Shown in pieces: positions 38,779 through 47,534 of a DNA stretch of 64,000 nt (position 1 is its first letter; each line of letters opens with the position of its first letter). Source of the DNA: JBGTSJ01 sp041940305 (GTDB lineage: Bacteria > Planctomycetota > Planctomycetia > Planctomycetales > Planctomycetaceae); contig JBGTSJ010000026.1 in assembly GCA_041940305.1 (NCBI GenBank), positions 11,963 to 75,962 of the forward strand, in the 5' to 3' direction. Below the pieces are notes generated by a model that had not been told where the DNA came from, made no database searches, and saw nothing but the letters and a program-made list of their open reading frames with translations. A program made the translations under genes and the position numbers.

Positions 38779-41013
38779 CTACCGAATGCCCGTGAGTGTC
38801 GCGGGGGGGGCGTTGAGGAGGTCGCGGAGGGCGTTCAGTTCGACGGGCTTGATGAGGTGGCCGTCGAAGCCGGCTTCGAGGGAGCGGGCGCGGTCGTCTT
38901 CCTGGCCCCAGCCGGTGAGCGCGACCAGTTTTATGTCGCGGCCCCAGGGTTGGGTGCGGATGCGCTGGCAGGCGTCGTAGCCGTTGAGCTTGGGCATGCC
39001 GATGTCGAGCAGCACCACGTCGGGGCGCAGCCATTCGGCGGCTTCGACGCCGGCCAGTCCGTCGTACGCGGTGTGGACGTCGTGGCCGCTGAGGCGCAGG
39101 AGCATGGCGAGGGAGTTGGCCGCGTCGCGGTTGTCGTCGACCACGAGAATGCGCTGTGCGGCTGTGGCGTGGCCGTTGCCGTTGGTGCCCGGGTCGTGGC
39201 GTTTGGTGGGGGCCGGGTCGAGGAGGACGGGCAGCCGGACGATGAACTCGCTTCCCTGCCCCGCGCCATCGCTGAGCGCTGCGACGGAGCCGCCGTGCAG
39301 TTCCACCAGCCTTCGCACGAGCGAGAGGCCGATGCCGAGTCCTCCCTGGGACTTCTCGAGGGAGCGGTCGACCTGGAAGAAGATCTGGAACAGGCGGGGG
39401 AGGATTTCGGCCGGGATGCCCATGCCGTTGTCCTTAATGGAGACGACGACGTCGCTCCCCTCGCGGTCGGCCGAGAGATGGATCTGCCCGCCGCGTTCGG
39501 TGTATTTGGCGGCGTTATTGAGCAGGTTGAGGAAGACCTGGGCGAGGCGGACGGCGTCGCCGTCGAGGTAAACCGGCTGCTCGGGGAGCGTGACCGTCAG
39601 CTGGTGGCCGCATTCTTCGATGAGGGGGCGGCTGGCCTCGACCGCGCCGCTGATGATCTCGGTGAGCTCCAGCCGCTGCCTGCGGAGTTCGAGCTTATTG
39701 CGGGTGATGCGGGAGATGTCGAGGAGGTCGTCGATGAGGCGGGTGAGATGATCGACCTGCCGCTCGATGACGTCGCGGCTCCAGCGGAGTTCGGGATCGT
39801 CGGTCCCCTTGAGGCGCAGCAGGTGGACGGCGTTGCGGACGGGGGCCAGCGGGTTGCGGAGTTCGTGGGCGAGGGTTGCCAGGAACTCGTCCTTGCGGCG
39901 ATCGGCTTCCTTCAGTTCGTGGAGGAGCCGCAGCCGCTCGTAGGCGACGGTGACGTACTGGCAGATGGTTTCGAGGAAGGCGAGTTCGTCGGGATCGAAC
40001 TGGTCCTTGGTCCGGCTGGCGAAGGAGAGCGTGCCGAGCAGCGTGCTGTCGGCCAGCAGCGGGTTGCAGGCATAGGCCCGGATGCCGAAGGACTTGACCA
40101 GTTGCGCCTTGGGGTCGTCGGAGTGCTGAATGTCGTGCGCGACGATGGGCTGCCGTTGCAGGGCGACGGTGCCGCAGATGGCCTGGCCGAACTCCAGCCG
40201 GGTGATGCCGGCGGCGGTCTCGGCGGGGATGCCTTCGCATGAGGCAAGCCGCAGTGCGTCGCCGGCTTCGTTGACCATGTAGTTGAAGAAGACGTCGACT
40301 CCCAGCTGGGGGCCGATCTTGGAGAGCAGGCTGCGGAGCATGGCGTCGGGATCGTCGGCCGTCAGCAGTGTGGCGGCTGCTTCCCACAGCATCCGGAGCC
40401 GCACTGTCTGCTGATGCTCGGCCGCCTGGGCCCGGACGCGGTCTTCCGCCTCTTTATGCCGGGAGATGATGATGGACGCGGCCTGAGTGACGAGGGTGGC
40501 GATCTCCAGGTCGTGCGGTGTGGCCTCGCGCGGCTGCGGCCAGTAGATGGCCAGGCTGCCGGTAAATCGTCTGCGGGCCGTATGGATGGGGAAGCTCCAG
40601 CATCCGCGGAAGCGGAACTTTTCCGCGAGCCAGCGCCAGTCCTTCCACAGGGGCTCCGACTGGACGTCGCTGGTGAGGATGGGTTCTCCGGTGTGGACGG
40701 CGAGGCCGCAGGAGAGTGATTCGGGCCCAATGGGGAAGCCATCGACGGCCTCGGCGTAGCCGGGGTGCATGCCGACGACGTGATGCAGCGCGGTGCCTTC
40801 GGGATTCGCGAGGTAAAAGGCGGCCCGGACCTCGTCACCCAGGAGACCGGTGAGGGTGCGGATCAGGACGCCGAGAGAAATATCGAGGGGCTCGCCGTTG
40901 AGGGCGGCCTGAAACGCCTCTCCCTGCCCGGCGAGCCACGCCTCGCGATTGGAATGCGCGGCGCGGCCGAGCTTGCGCACGAATGCAGATGGCGGAGATT
41001 GTTGAGGAGTCAT
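38779..41013 (-). CDS. Hybrid histidine kinase with two GAF domains and a receiver
   Basis: The 744-aa cytoplasmic sensor has two GAF-like domains (about 45-185 and 215-375), HisKA with phospho-His in LATLAHELRNPLAP, an ATPase domain (NLLNNAAKYTE, DNGMGIPAEIL, GGLGIGLSLVRRL) and a C-terminal REC domain (ILVVDDNRDAAN, with the phospho-Asp in VVLLDIGMP). No membrane helix is visible, so it senses an internal or diffusible signal. No cognate response regulator or histidine phosphotransfer gene lies next to it. It converges on the truncated channel fragment. Confidence 0.93.
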   Translation of the reverse strand: MTPQQSPPSAFVRKLGRAAHSNREAWLAGQGEAFQAALNGEPLDISLGVLIRTLTGLLGDEVRAAFYLANPEGTALHHVVGMHPGYAEAVDGFPIGPESLSCGLAVHTGEPILTSDVQSEPLWKDWRWLAEKFRFRGCWSFPIHTARRRFTGSLAIYWPQPREATPHDLEIATLVTQAASIIISRHKEAEDRVRAQAAEHQQTVRLRMLWEAAATLLTADDPDAMLRSLLSKIGPQLGVDVFFNYMVNEAGDALRLASCEGIPAETAAGITRLEFGQAICGTVALQRQPIVAHDIQHSDDPKAQLVKSFGIRAYACNPLLADSTLLGTLSFASRTKDQFDPDELAFLETICQYVTVAYERLRLLHELKEADRRKDEFLATLAHELRNPLAPVRNAVHLLRLKGTDDPELRWSRDVIERQVDHLTRLIDDLLDISRITRNKLELRRQRLELTEIISGAVEASRPLIEECGHQLTVTLPEQPVYLDGDAVRLAQVFLNLLNNAAKYTERGGQIHLSADREGSDVVVSIKDNGMGIPAEILPRLFQIFFQVDRSLEKSQGGLGIGLSLVRRLVELHGGSVAALSDGAGQGSEFIVRLPVLLDPAPTKRHDPGTNGNGHATAAQRILVVDDNRDAANSLAMLLRLSGHDVHTAYDGLAGVEAAEWLRPDVVLLDIGMPKLNGYDACQRIRTQPWGRDIKLVALTGWGQEDDRARSLEAGFDGHLIKPVELNALRDLLNAPPATLTGIR

Positions 41014-41290
41014 GAAGTTCCCACCCTCCTGCCCGTTGGAGTGGCGAAAACGCTCGGAGTGTCCGCGTGGCGTTCGTCGGCCCGAGAGTGACTGTCTGCG
41101 ACCAACCTCAGGATTTTACCCTTCCCCAAATCGGACTGCCAATCCCCTTTGTGGCCGCCCGCGGCGCACAGGTTCCCGGCGACGGCCTCCCTGTAACAGG
41201 GGCTGTTTCACTCCGCTGAGGGGGGAGTCTCGAATCACGATCCGGTCCGGGGATCGGTCGTGTGCCTCTACACCTCAACAGGAGTCCCCC

Positions 41291-41779
41291 ATGGATGACA
41301 TCGTCAACGTTTTTGCCATTGTGATTGCGGCTGCGATTGCGATTCCGATCGTACTGCTGCTGAGCGCGGTTCTGCTGCGGGCGGCTGTTTCGCTTTATAA
41401 CCGGTTTGCGGGGGGGAGCGAGTCGCCGCGGGGGATTGCGGTGCCTTCGATGGGGAAGGCGGTGGGTATTGTGCTGGTGATCGGGGTGGTGAACTGGGTG
41501 ATCGGGCTGGGAGTGGAGCTGATCGCCGGGCTGTCGGGGGCCGAGTGGCTCGCGGGGATGGAACTCGCGACGTACGGACCTGCGGCGGTGGTGACGTTCT
41601 TCCCGCTGTTTGTCCTGGAGTTCATCGCCGGGGCGCTCGTGCTGGCGTGGCTGCTGCCGACGCGGTTTGTGCGGGCGGTGGGTGTGAGCGTGTGTCACAC
41701 GGGGATCTGCATCGCCGTCGCGCTGGTGGCGATCGGCGCGGGGATGGCGGGAGCGGCGTTGATTGGAGCACTGGTGTGA
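41291..41779 (+). CDS. Small membrane protein, four helices
   Basis: The 162-aa protein starts MDDIVNVFAIVIAAAIAIPI. Four hydrophobic helices are separated by short loops (about 5-32, 50-75, 95-125 and 135-160). ATG at 41291 has CAGGAG about ten bases upstream; the frame is open earlier, antisense to the kinase start. It is divergent from the histidine kinase and 130 bp from serS, which is convergent to it. No family was recognised. Confidence 0.7.
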   Translation: MDDIVNVFAIVIAAAIAIPIVLLLSAVLLRAAVSLYNRFAGGSESPRGIAVPSMGKAVGIVLVIGVVNWVIGLGVELIAGLSGAEWLAGMELATYGPAAVVTFFPLFVLEFIAGALVLAWLLPTRFVRAVGVSVCHTGICIAVALVAIGAGMAGAALIGALV

Positions 41780-41908
41780 GGCGGGCGCTCTGGCCGTTCG
41801 AGTTGATTCGTCACGCCGTGTTGCCGGGATTTCGGCGGCACGGCGGTTTTGTTTTGGGTTCGCTCGTGCGTTGGAGAGCTTGCCCGCGCGACTCGCGGAG
41901 CGAGTCTC

Positions 41909-43189
41909 CTACTTGGGTGCGATGCGGTCGATGCCGGTCCAGGGGCGGAGGGGTTCGGGGATGGTGACGGAGCCGTCGGGTTGCTGGTGGTTTTCGAGGA
42001 GGGCGATGAGGGCGCGGGTGACGGCGACGGCGGTGCCGTTGAGAGTGTGGACGTATCTGGTGCCTCTCCAGTCGGTGGATTTGCAGCGGATGCCGAGGCG
42101 GCGGGATTGGTAGTCGGTGCAGTTGGAGGCGGAGGTGACTTCGCCGAACTCGCCGGCGTCGCCGCGGCCGGGCATCCAGGCTTCCAGGTCGAACTTGCGG
42201 AAGGCGGGGCCGCCGAGGTCGCCGGAGGGGGTGTCGATGACGCGGTAGGGGATGCCGAGGCCCTGGAAGATCTCTTCCTCGATGCGGACGATGGTGTTGT
42301 GGAGGTCGTCGGAGGCGGCGAGGTCGGGCGCGGTGAAGCCGAACATCTCCACCTTGGTGAACTGGTGGACGCGGTAGATGCCGCGGGTGGCCTTGCCATG
42401 GGCGCCGGCTTCGGTGCGGAAGCAGTGGGAAATGCCGGCGCACTTGAGGGGGAGGTCGGCGGCGTTCAGGATCTCGTCCTTGAGCATGCCGCCGAGGGTG
42501 ATCTCTGCCGTGGCGACGAGGGAGAGGTCGCTGTTCTCGATGGAGTAGATCTGCGCTTCGGGGCCGCGGGGGAGGAAGCCGATCCCTTCGAGGACTTCGT
42601 CGCGGGCGAGGTCGGGGGTGGTGAAGAGGGTGAAGCCTTCCTGGCGGAGCTTGTGGACGGCGTACTGGATGAGGGCGAGTTCGAGGAGGACGGCTTCGTT
42701 CTTGAGGTAATAGAAGCCGTGGCCGGCGACCCTGGAGCCGGCGGCGAGGTCGAGGAGGTCGAGCTTCTCGCAGAGGGCGACGTGGTCGAGGGGCTGGAAG
42801 TCGAACCGGCGCGGCTCGCCCCAGGTGCGGAGGACTTTGATGGCGTCTTCGCCGCCGATGGGGGCGTCGGGATGGGTAAGGTTGGGGACGGCGGCCTGGG
42901 CGGCGCGGACGTCGGCCTCGACCTGCTTCATCTCGGCTTCGTTGGCGGCGATGGATTCCTTGAGTTCCTTGCCGCGGGCGATGAGCGCGGGACGTTCGTC
43001 TTTGGTGGCCTTGGGGATGCGGGCGGAGGTATCGTTCTGCTCCTGGCGGAGCGTGTCGCCGGCGACGATGAGGGAGCGGCGGCGATCGGCGAGGGCGACG
43101 AGGGCGGGGATGTCGGAGTCGACGCCGCGGTTACGGCAGTTGGCCGCGACTTCGTCGGGGTGGTCGCAGATGTATTGGAGGTCGAGCAT
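41909..43189 (-). CDS. serS: Seryl-tRNA synthetase
   Basis: The 426-aa class II synthetase charges tRNA-Ser. The N-terminal coiled-coil arm is at about residues 30-100 (RLRQEQ, then KELKESIAANEAEMKQVEAD). The catalytic motifs are motif 2 with FRTEAGAHGKATRGIYRVHQ and motif 3 with NGTAVAVTRALIALLEN. It starts MLDLQYICDHPDEV, the normal family N-terminus. The next - strand gene upstream is an M20 dipeptidase about 130 bp away. Confidence 0.97.
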   Translation of the reverse strand: MLDLQYICDHPDEVAANCRNRGVDSDIPALVALADRRRSLIVAGDTLRQEQNDTSARIPKATKDERPALIARGKELKESIAANEAEMKQVEADVRAAQAAVPNLTHPDAPIGGEDAIKVLRTWGEPRRFDFQPLDHVALCEKLDLLDLAAGSRVAGHGFYYLKNEAVLLELALIQYAVHKLRQEGFTLFTTPDLARDEVLEGIGFLPRGPEAQIYSIENSDLSLVATAEITLGGMLKDEILNAADLPLKCAGISHCFRTEAGAHGKATRGIYRVHQFTKVEMFGFTAPDLAASDDLHNTIVRIEEEIFQGLGIPYRVIDTPSGDLGGPAFRKFDLEAWMPGRGDAGEFGEVTSASNCTDYQSRRLGIRCKSTDWRGTRYVHTLNGTAVAVTRALIALLENHQQPDGSVTIPEPLRPWTGIDRIAPK

Positions 43190-43317
43190 TGGTTAGCTGA
43201 CGGAAGGAAGGTTTCGACGCCAAGGCGCGGAAGCGCTGAGACGCGCAAAGAAGAGAGAAGAAGGTAAGGGGAGAGTTTCTTGGCGAGTCTTTGTGACTTG
43301 GCGGCTTTGCGTCGGTC

Positions 43318-44700
43318 TTACTTGGTGGCGAGCGCTGACCAGAGCTGGGCGCTGGCTCGGGTGCCGTTGTGGAAGTCTTCGAGGCGGAAGGATTCGTTGG
43401 GGCTGTGGAGGTTGTCGCTGTTCTGGCCCCAGCCGAGGAGGAGTGTATCGACTCCCAGAATGCGCTTGAAGCTGCCGACGACGGGGATGGAGCCTCCCTC
43501 GCGGATCATCACCGGAGGCTTGCCGAAGCCGGCGGCGACGGCTTCTCGGGCGGCGGACATGTAGGGGCTGTGGAGGTCGCAGACGACGGCGGGGGCGCCG
43601 TGGTGTTCGTGGAACTCCATGCGGATGCCGGGAGGGAGTTTGGATTCGAGGAATGACTTGAGGCTGGCGGTGAGTTTTTTGGCGTCCTGGTTGGGGACGA
43701 GGCGGCAGGTGATCTTGGCGAGGGACCGGGCGGGGACGATGGTTTTGGGGCCGACGCCGGTGTAGCCACTGAGCATGCCGTTGACGTCGCAGGTGGGACG
43801 TGCCCAGCGGCGTTCGAGGGTGGTGAAGCCGGCTTCGCCGTGAGGGGCGGCGACGCCGAGGGACTCGAGGTAGGACGCTTCGTTGAAGGGGAGGTTCGCG
43901 AAGTCGCGGCGTTCTTCGGGGGTGAGTTCGACGACGTCGTCGTAGAAGCCGGGGATCTGGACGCGGCCCTCGTCGTCGTGCAGGGAGGCGATGAGCTTCG
44001 CGAGCGCGTTGGCGGGGTTGGTGACGGAGCCGCCGAAGACGCCGCTGTGGAGGTCCTGTTTGGGACCGTGGAGCGTGATTTCGCAGGCGAGGATGCCGCG
44101 GAGGCCGTAGGTGATGGCGGGGACGCCGGGTGCGAACTGGGCGGTGTCGCTGATGACGGCGACGTCACACTTGAGGCGGTCGCGGTGCTGTTCGAGGAAG
44201 AGGTCGAGGTTGTTGCTGCCGACTTCTTCTTCGCCTTCGATCACGAACTTGACGTTGATGGGGAGCCTGCCGGCGGTTTTCATCCAGGCTTCGACGGACT
44301 TGATGTGTGTGAACATCTGCCCTTTGTCGTCGGTGGCGCCGCGGGCGTAGAGGCGGCCTTCGCGGACGGTCGGTTCGAAGGCGGGGGTGATCCACTGGTC
44401 GAGGGGATCGGGGGGCTGGACGTCGTAGTGTCCGTAGACGACGGCGGTGGGTGCGCCGGGGGCGCCGGTCCATTCGGCGTAGATGATGGGGTAGCCCCTG
44501 GTGGGGACGAGTTCGGCGGTGAGGCCGGCGGCGGTGAGCTGGTCGCGGACCCATTCGGCGGCGCGGTGGGTGTCGGCCTTGTGGTCGGGCTGCGCGCTGA
44601 CGCTCGGGATGCGGAGGAGTTCCTTGAGCTGTTCGAGGCGCTCGTCGGCGTGGGAGTCGAGGAACTGGTCGACGGCGGCGGTGCTGGAGGATGCGTCCAT
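43318..44700 (-). CDS. M20-family dipeptidase
   Basis: The 460-aa metallopeptidase has the two-zinc site residues in YGHYDVQPPDP, RGATDDKGQMF, EGEEEVGSNN, SDTAQFAPGVPA and the C-terminal NLHSPNESFRLEDFHN. The family covers cytosolic non-specific dipeptidases and related carboxypeptidases. ATG at 44700 (MDASSSTAAVDQFLDSHAD) is preferred; the frame is open to 44775, but that part lacks family similarity. It lies upstream of serS on the same strand. Confidence 0.92.
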   Translation of the reverse strand: MDASSSTAAVDQFLDSHADERLEQLKELLRIPSVSAQPDHKADTHRAAEWVRDQLTAAGLTAELVPTRGYPIIYAEWTGAPGAPTAVVYGHYDVQPPDPLDQWITPAFEPTVREGRLYARGATDDKGQMFTHIKSVEAWMKTAGRLPINVKFVIEGEEEVGSNNLDLFLEQHRDRLKCDVAVISDTAQFAPGVPAITYGLRGILACEITLHGPKQDLHSGVFGGSVTNPANALAKLIASLHDDEGRVQIPGFYDDVVELTPEERRDFANLPFNEASYLESLGVAAPHGEAGFTTLERRWARPTCDVNGMLSGYTGVGPKTIVPARSLAKITCRLVPNQDAKKLTASLKSFLESKLPPGIRMEFHEHHGAPAVVCDLHSPYMSAAREAVAAGFGKPPVMIREGGSIPVVGSFKRILGVDTLLLGWGQNSDNLHSPNESFRLEDFHNGTRASAQLWSALATK

Positions 44701-45037
44701 ATCGGGAAGTCGGCTCCTGCTGGCGAGGTCTTTGGGTGACAGTGGCAGGATAGCAAGCCATGTGATTGGGCACACGGGGAGGGGACAGCCGGGCGCGAAG
44801 GGGCTTCAGCTGCGCGGAGACTGAGCGGCTGCGAAGGGGAGCGTGGATCTTGCCCTCACCCCCGTCCCCTCTCCCGCGATGCAGCGTGGTTTGCGAGCAG
44901 GGCGGTTCGTGCGGGAGACGGGGGACCGGATCGGGTGGGTGGGATGGGCCCGGAGTTCGCGTTGCGCGGTTGGGAGCGCAGCGGACGGCACAGGGGACTG
45001 TGCCTGCGACTCTCCTGACTGTGGCTGCGACTATTGG
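44701..45037. other. Intergenic region with low-complexity sequence
   Basis: About 340 bp between two - strand genes. It includes CCCTCACCCCCGTCCCCTCT near 44860, a GC-rich motif whose inverted relative occurs at 31655-31680, and one copy of repeat family C (44983). No gene was recognised. Confidence 0.45.
44983..45010. repeat. Palindromic repeat family C, copy 5 (inverted)
   Basis: GGACGGCACAGGGG followed by ACTGTGCCTGCGAC; its reverse complement has GTCGCAGGCACAG, the same frame as the copies at 11733 and 13423. It lies upstream of the dipeptidase start. Confidence 0.6.
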
Positions 45038-45598
45038 TCAGCCAATGATGTCGTCGTCGCCGAGGACGATGACGCCGTCGTTGGCGGTGGGCTTCTTCGG
45101 GGGCGCGGGTTTCTTCTTCGACTGTGAGGAGCCGGCCGGTTTGAGCTTGGGGCGGGTCTCTTCGACGATGAAGTCGGCGCCTTCCTCGGGGATGACGATC
45201 GGGACGTCCTGGCTGAGGAGGTCGGGGGAGACGCGGCGGACGCCCTGCTGGGGGTCTGCCGTGGCGCGGCTGGAGTTCTTCTTAGGCGCGCGGGCGGCGG
45301 CGGGCTCCAGGCGGAAGGGGATGTCGCCGATGTGCACTTCGTCGCCGGGCTGGAGGCGCGTTTCCTTGCCGGCGGCTTCGCCGTTGACGCGGACGCCGTT
45401 CATGCTGCCGAGGTCGCGGATGACGTGATAATCGTGGATCTGGGCGATGCAGCAGTGCTTGCGCGAGACCTTGCGGCTGCTGGTGAGGACGACGTCGCAG
45501 TCGGGATGGCGGCCAAAGAGCATGATGGCCTTGTCGAGGACGACCGGCTCACCGTTTTCGAGAGGAGTCAACTGCATCGGCATGGGAGAGAGTTCCAC
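45038..45598 (-). CDS. FHA-domain protein
   Basis: The 186-aa protein has an N-terminal forkhead-associated domain (about 10-100) with phosphothreonine-binding residues in LFGRHPDCDVVLTS, RKVSRKHCCIAQ and DLGSMNGVRVNGE. The rest is a charged, Lys/Pro-rich disordered tail. FHA domains read Ser/Thr kinase signals. No such kinase lies in the window, so its partner is unknown. Starts at 45598, 45583 and 45577 are all plausible; the longest was used. Confidence 0.85.
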   Translation of the reverse strand: MELSPMPMQLTPLENGEPVVLDKAIMLFGRHPDCDVVLTSSRKVSRKHCCIAQIHDYHVIRDLGSMNGVRVNGEAAGKETRLQPGDEVHIGDIPFRLEPAAARAPKKNSSRATADPQQGVRRVSPDLLSQDVPIVIPEEGADFIVEETRPKLKPAGSSQSKKKPAPPKKPTANDGVIVLGDDDIIG

Positions 45599-45810
45599 CC
45601 GGTTGAGTGCTGCCGGGATGCGAGTGCTCCATGTTAACAGCGTTAGGTACGGATCGCATTGGTGAATCCTTTTCAGAGTCTCGGACGTGCTTCCGCAGGG
45701 AAGGAGGTGGCGAGCGAGGTGGAGTATTCGGGGCTGCCGGGGGCGTTGGGGCGCCGGAAAGGGTCAGCGGAGGGGGAAACTCGTTCGAGCGTGTATTGGG
45801 GTTGAAGGCC

Positions 45811-45850
45811 GAGCGACGTTCGGCCCTCGCTGGCGCGTCGGGCTAGTGTG
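45811..45850 (-). repeat. Dispersed repeat family A, copy 3 (inverted)
   Basis: The reverse complement begins CACACTAGCCCGACGCGCC and continues AGCGAGGGCCGAACGTCGC. It matches the first half of copies 1 and 2, including CACTCTAGCCC-type bases before the unit in copy 1. Confidence 0.75.
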
Positions 45851-45909
45851 GGTCGCGCACCGACGACCATTCATGCACATCTCTGGGACGCGGCGGGTTA
45901 CCAAAAAAG

Positions 45910-45940
45910 ACGAGCGGCGGGGTTGAACCCCGCCGCTCGT
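45910..45940. repeat. GC hairpin repeat family B, copy 3 (perfect)
   Basis: ACGAGCGGCGGGGTT, G, AACCCCGCCGCTCGT: the 15-bp arms are perfectly complementary. It lies 24 bp past the stop of the secreted gene at 45965 and may terminate it. Confidence 0.8.
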
Positions 45941-45964
45941 GTGACGCGTTGGCCCGCAACGGCG

Positions 45965-46366
45965 TCAGTTCTCGTAGAGGTCGAGGAGCATCCGGCCGGT
46001 GTACTGGAAGGTGTACGGCTTGCCGGCGAATTCGCCCGTGTAGTCGGACTCGTAGAAGTCGAGTTCGTAGACGGCCTCCGTAAAGTCGTCGTCGCCGCCG
46101 ATGCAATCGAAGCGGACAAACGGGATGGGGGCGAGGCCGTAGGCGTCGAGTTCGATGTAGTGGTTGACGTACTTGCCGGGGCCGATGGCGACGTTGTCCC
46201 AGTCGCCGTTGCCCCAGCGGAACTGGTAGTTGAGGACGTTGTCGGTCGGGTTGCGGATCGTGATCATGGCCCAGTCGCCGGCCTGGGCGGTCGATTCGCC
46301 CATCGCGGTCAGCATGCCACAGAACACCACAGCACAGGTCGCCAGGGAACGGGTCGCGAACGTCAT
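45965..46366 (-). CDS. Secreted hypothetical protein
   Basis: The 133-aa protein has a signal peptide (about residues 1-29, ending near STAQAGDW) and a mature beta-rich domain of about 100 residues rich in Tyr and Asp (VLNYQFRWGNGDWDNVAIGP, YELDFYESDYTGEF, YTFQYTGRMLLDLYEN). This resembles extracellular beta-sandwich proteins of unknown function. No active site can be seen. The repeat B hairpin directly after its stop probably terminates the transcript. Confidence 0.75.
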   Translation of the reverse strand: MTFATRSLATCAVVFCGMLTAMGESTAQAGDWAMITIRNPTDNVLNYQFRWGNGDWDNVAIGPGKYVNHYIELDAYGLAPIPFVRFDCIGGDDDFTEAVYELDFYESDYTGEFAGKPYTFQYTGRMLLDLYEN

Positions 46367-46628
46367 GGTCGTGTCTCCAATCGCAAGGGGGTGTTTGGTT
46401 TCGCTTTCGGGCGGGTCTCAACCTCGCCACTTCTGAGACGAAGCTGGCGGGAGTGGTTAAATCCCTTATCACCGGAAAAGGCCGTCCCCTCTTTTGGCGG
46501 GGTTTCGCGAAATAGAGTGCAGCGGGGGGATCGGCATCCCCGAATTCCGCTTGCAGGGCCGATCAAAACAGACGATGTTCATAAGGATCACGACGTTGCG
46601 CCGACCGAGCGCCTGAAAGGATGGATGC

Positions 46629-47474
46629 ATGCGGGTCCCGGGGCCCAGCAGTGGAAGCCGATGGCTGCCGGCCGCAGTAGCGGCGGTGTGCCTGTGCGGT
46701 GCGTCCGTGATGCTGGCCCAGGACGGCCCTTCCGGAGAAAGCGGAGAGGTCGCCGCCGACGTCGCGCCTCCGCCTCCGGCCGAATCCAAGGGAGCGGCCG
46801 CCGAGTTCGAGCAGAGCCAGGTCGGCCGGCTGATCGAGCGATTCACCTACGCGGCCATCATCGGGGTGCTGCTGTTGTGCGGGATGGGGCTGCCGCTGCC
46901 GGAGGAGGTGCCGATCCTGACGTCGGCCGTACTTTCGCAGTCCGGCCATTTGCAGCCGTGGTGGGCGCTGGGCGCGTGCATGTTCGGGGTGATGGCGGGG
47001 GACTCGTTCATGTACTACCTGGGGCGCCGGTGGGGGACGCACGTACTGGAGCACCGCCTGTCGCGCAAGCTGCTGACAGCCGAGCGGCAGAAGAAGATCG
47101 TGGAGTATTTCGAGAAGTACGGCGCGAGAATCATCTTCGCGGCGCGATTTCTGCCCGGGATTCGTGCGCCGCTGTTCCTGACGGCCGGCACCATGCGCGT
47201 GCCGTTCTGGCTCTTCTTTTCGATGGACGGGGCCGCGGCCCTGTTAAGCATTCCCCTCAGTTTCTGGGTGGCTTACTACTTTACGGACAAGCTGCAGGAA
47301 CTGCTGAACGTCCGCGACCAGGTGCACTACTGGGGAGTCGGGTTGGTGGCGGTCGGGTTGTTTCTGTGGCTGGTGCTGCACCGCTGGTGGGAACGACGGA
47401 CTTCGGGGGAGTCGACGCCGCGCGATGCCGATCACGCGAAGTCCGGACGCCCGGGCGAGCGTGTGGGGCAGTAG
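46629..47474 (+). CDS. DedA-family membrane protein
   Basis: The 281-aa protein has a secretory-type N-terminal segment (about 1-30), a Pro/Ala/Glu-rich stretch, and a DedA/SNARE-associated domain: GMGLPLPEEVPILTSAVLSQ, GVMAGDSFMYYLGRRWG, and the R-x-x-PGIR motif in AARFLPGIRAPLFLTAGTM. DedA proteins help move lipids or undecaprenyl phosphate across membranes. Five or six helices are visible. The long extracytoplasmic prefix is unusual. ATG at 46629 follows AAGGATG. Confidence 0.88.
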   Translation: MRVPGPSSGSRWLPAAVAAVCLCGASVMLAQDGPSGESGEVAADVAPPPPAESKGAAAEFEQSQVGRLIERFTYAAIIGVLLLCGMGLPLPEEVPILTSAVLSQSGHLQPWWALGACMFGVMAGDSFMYYLGRRWGTHVLEHRLSRKLLTAERQKKIVEYFEKYGARIIFAARFLPGIRAPLFLTAGTMRVPFWLFFSMDGAAALLSIPLSFWVAYYFTDKLQELLNVRDQVHYWGVGLVAVGLFLWLVLHRWWERRTSGESTPRDADHAKSGRPGERVGQ

Positions 47475-47513
47475 GGCGGCGAGGAGTGCGCCGCGGGCGA
47501 TCCGGCTGCTTCG

Positions 47514-47534
47514 GACGGGGTCTCAGACCCCGTC
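47514..47534. terminator. Hairpin between convergent DedA and permease genes
   Basis: GACGGGG and CCCCGTC form a 7-bp stem with loop TCTCAGA, ending at the permease stop. It can serve as a shared terminator or belong to a dispersed GC-rich palindrome family. Confidence 0.5.

Larger units (their letters stand above)
45599..45964. other. Intergenic region with two dispersed repeats
   Basis: About 365 bp holding inverted repeat A (45811-45850) and a perfect copy of repeat B (45910-45940). Nothing else was recognised. Confidence 0.5.

Noticed and set aside
38695..40242. Long + strand frame continuing the ion-channel remnant
   Set aside because: It is antisense to the hybrid histidine kinase and reads as Gly/Val/Glu-rich shadow sequence.
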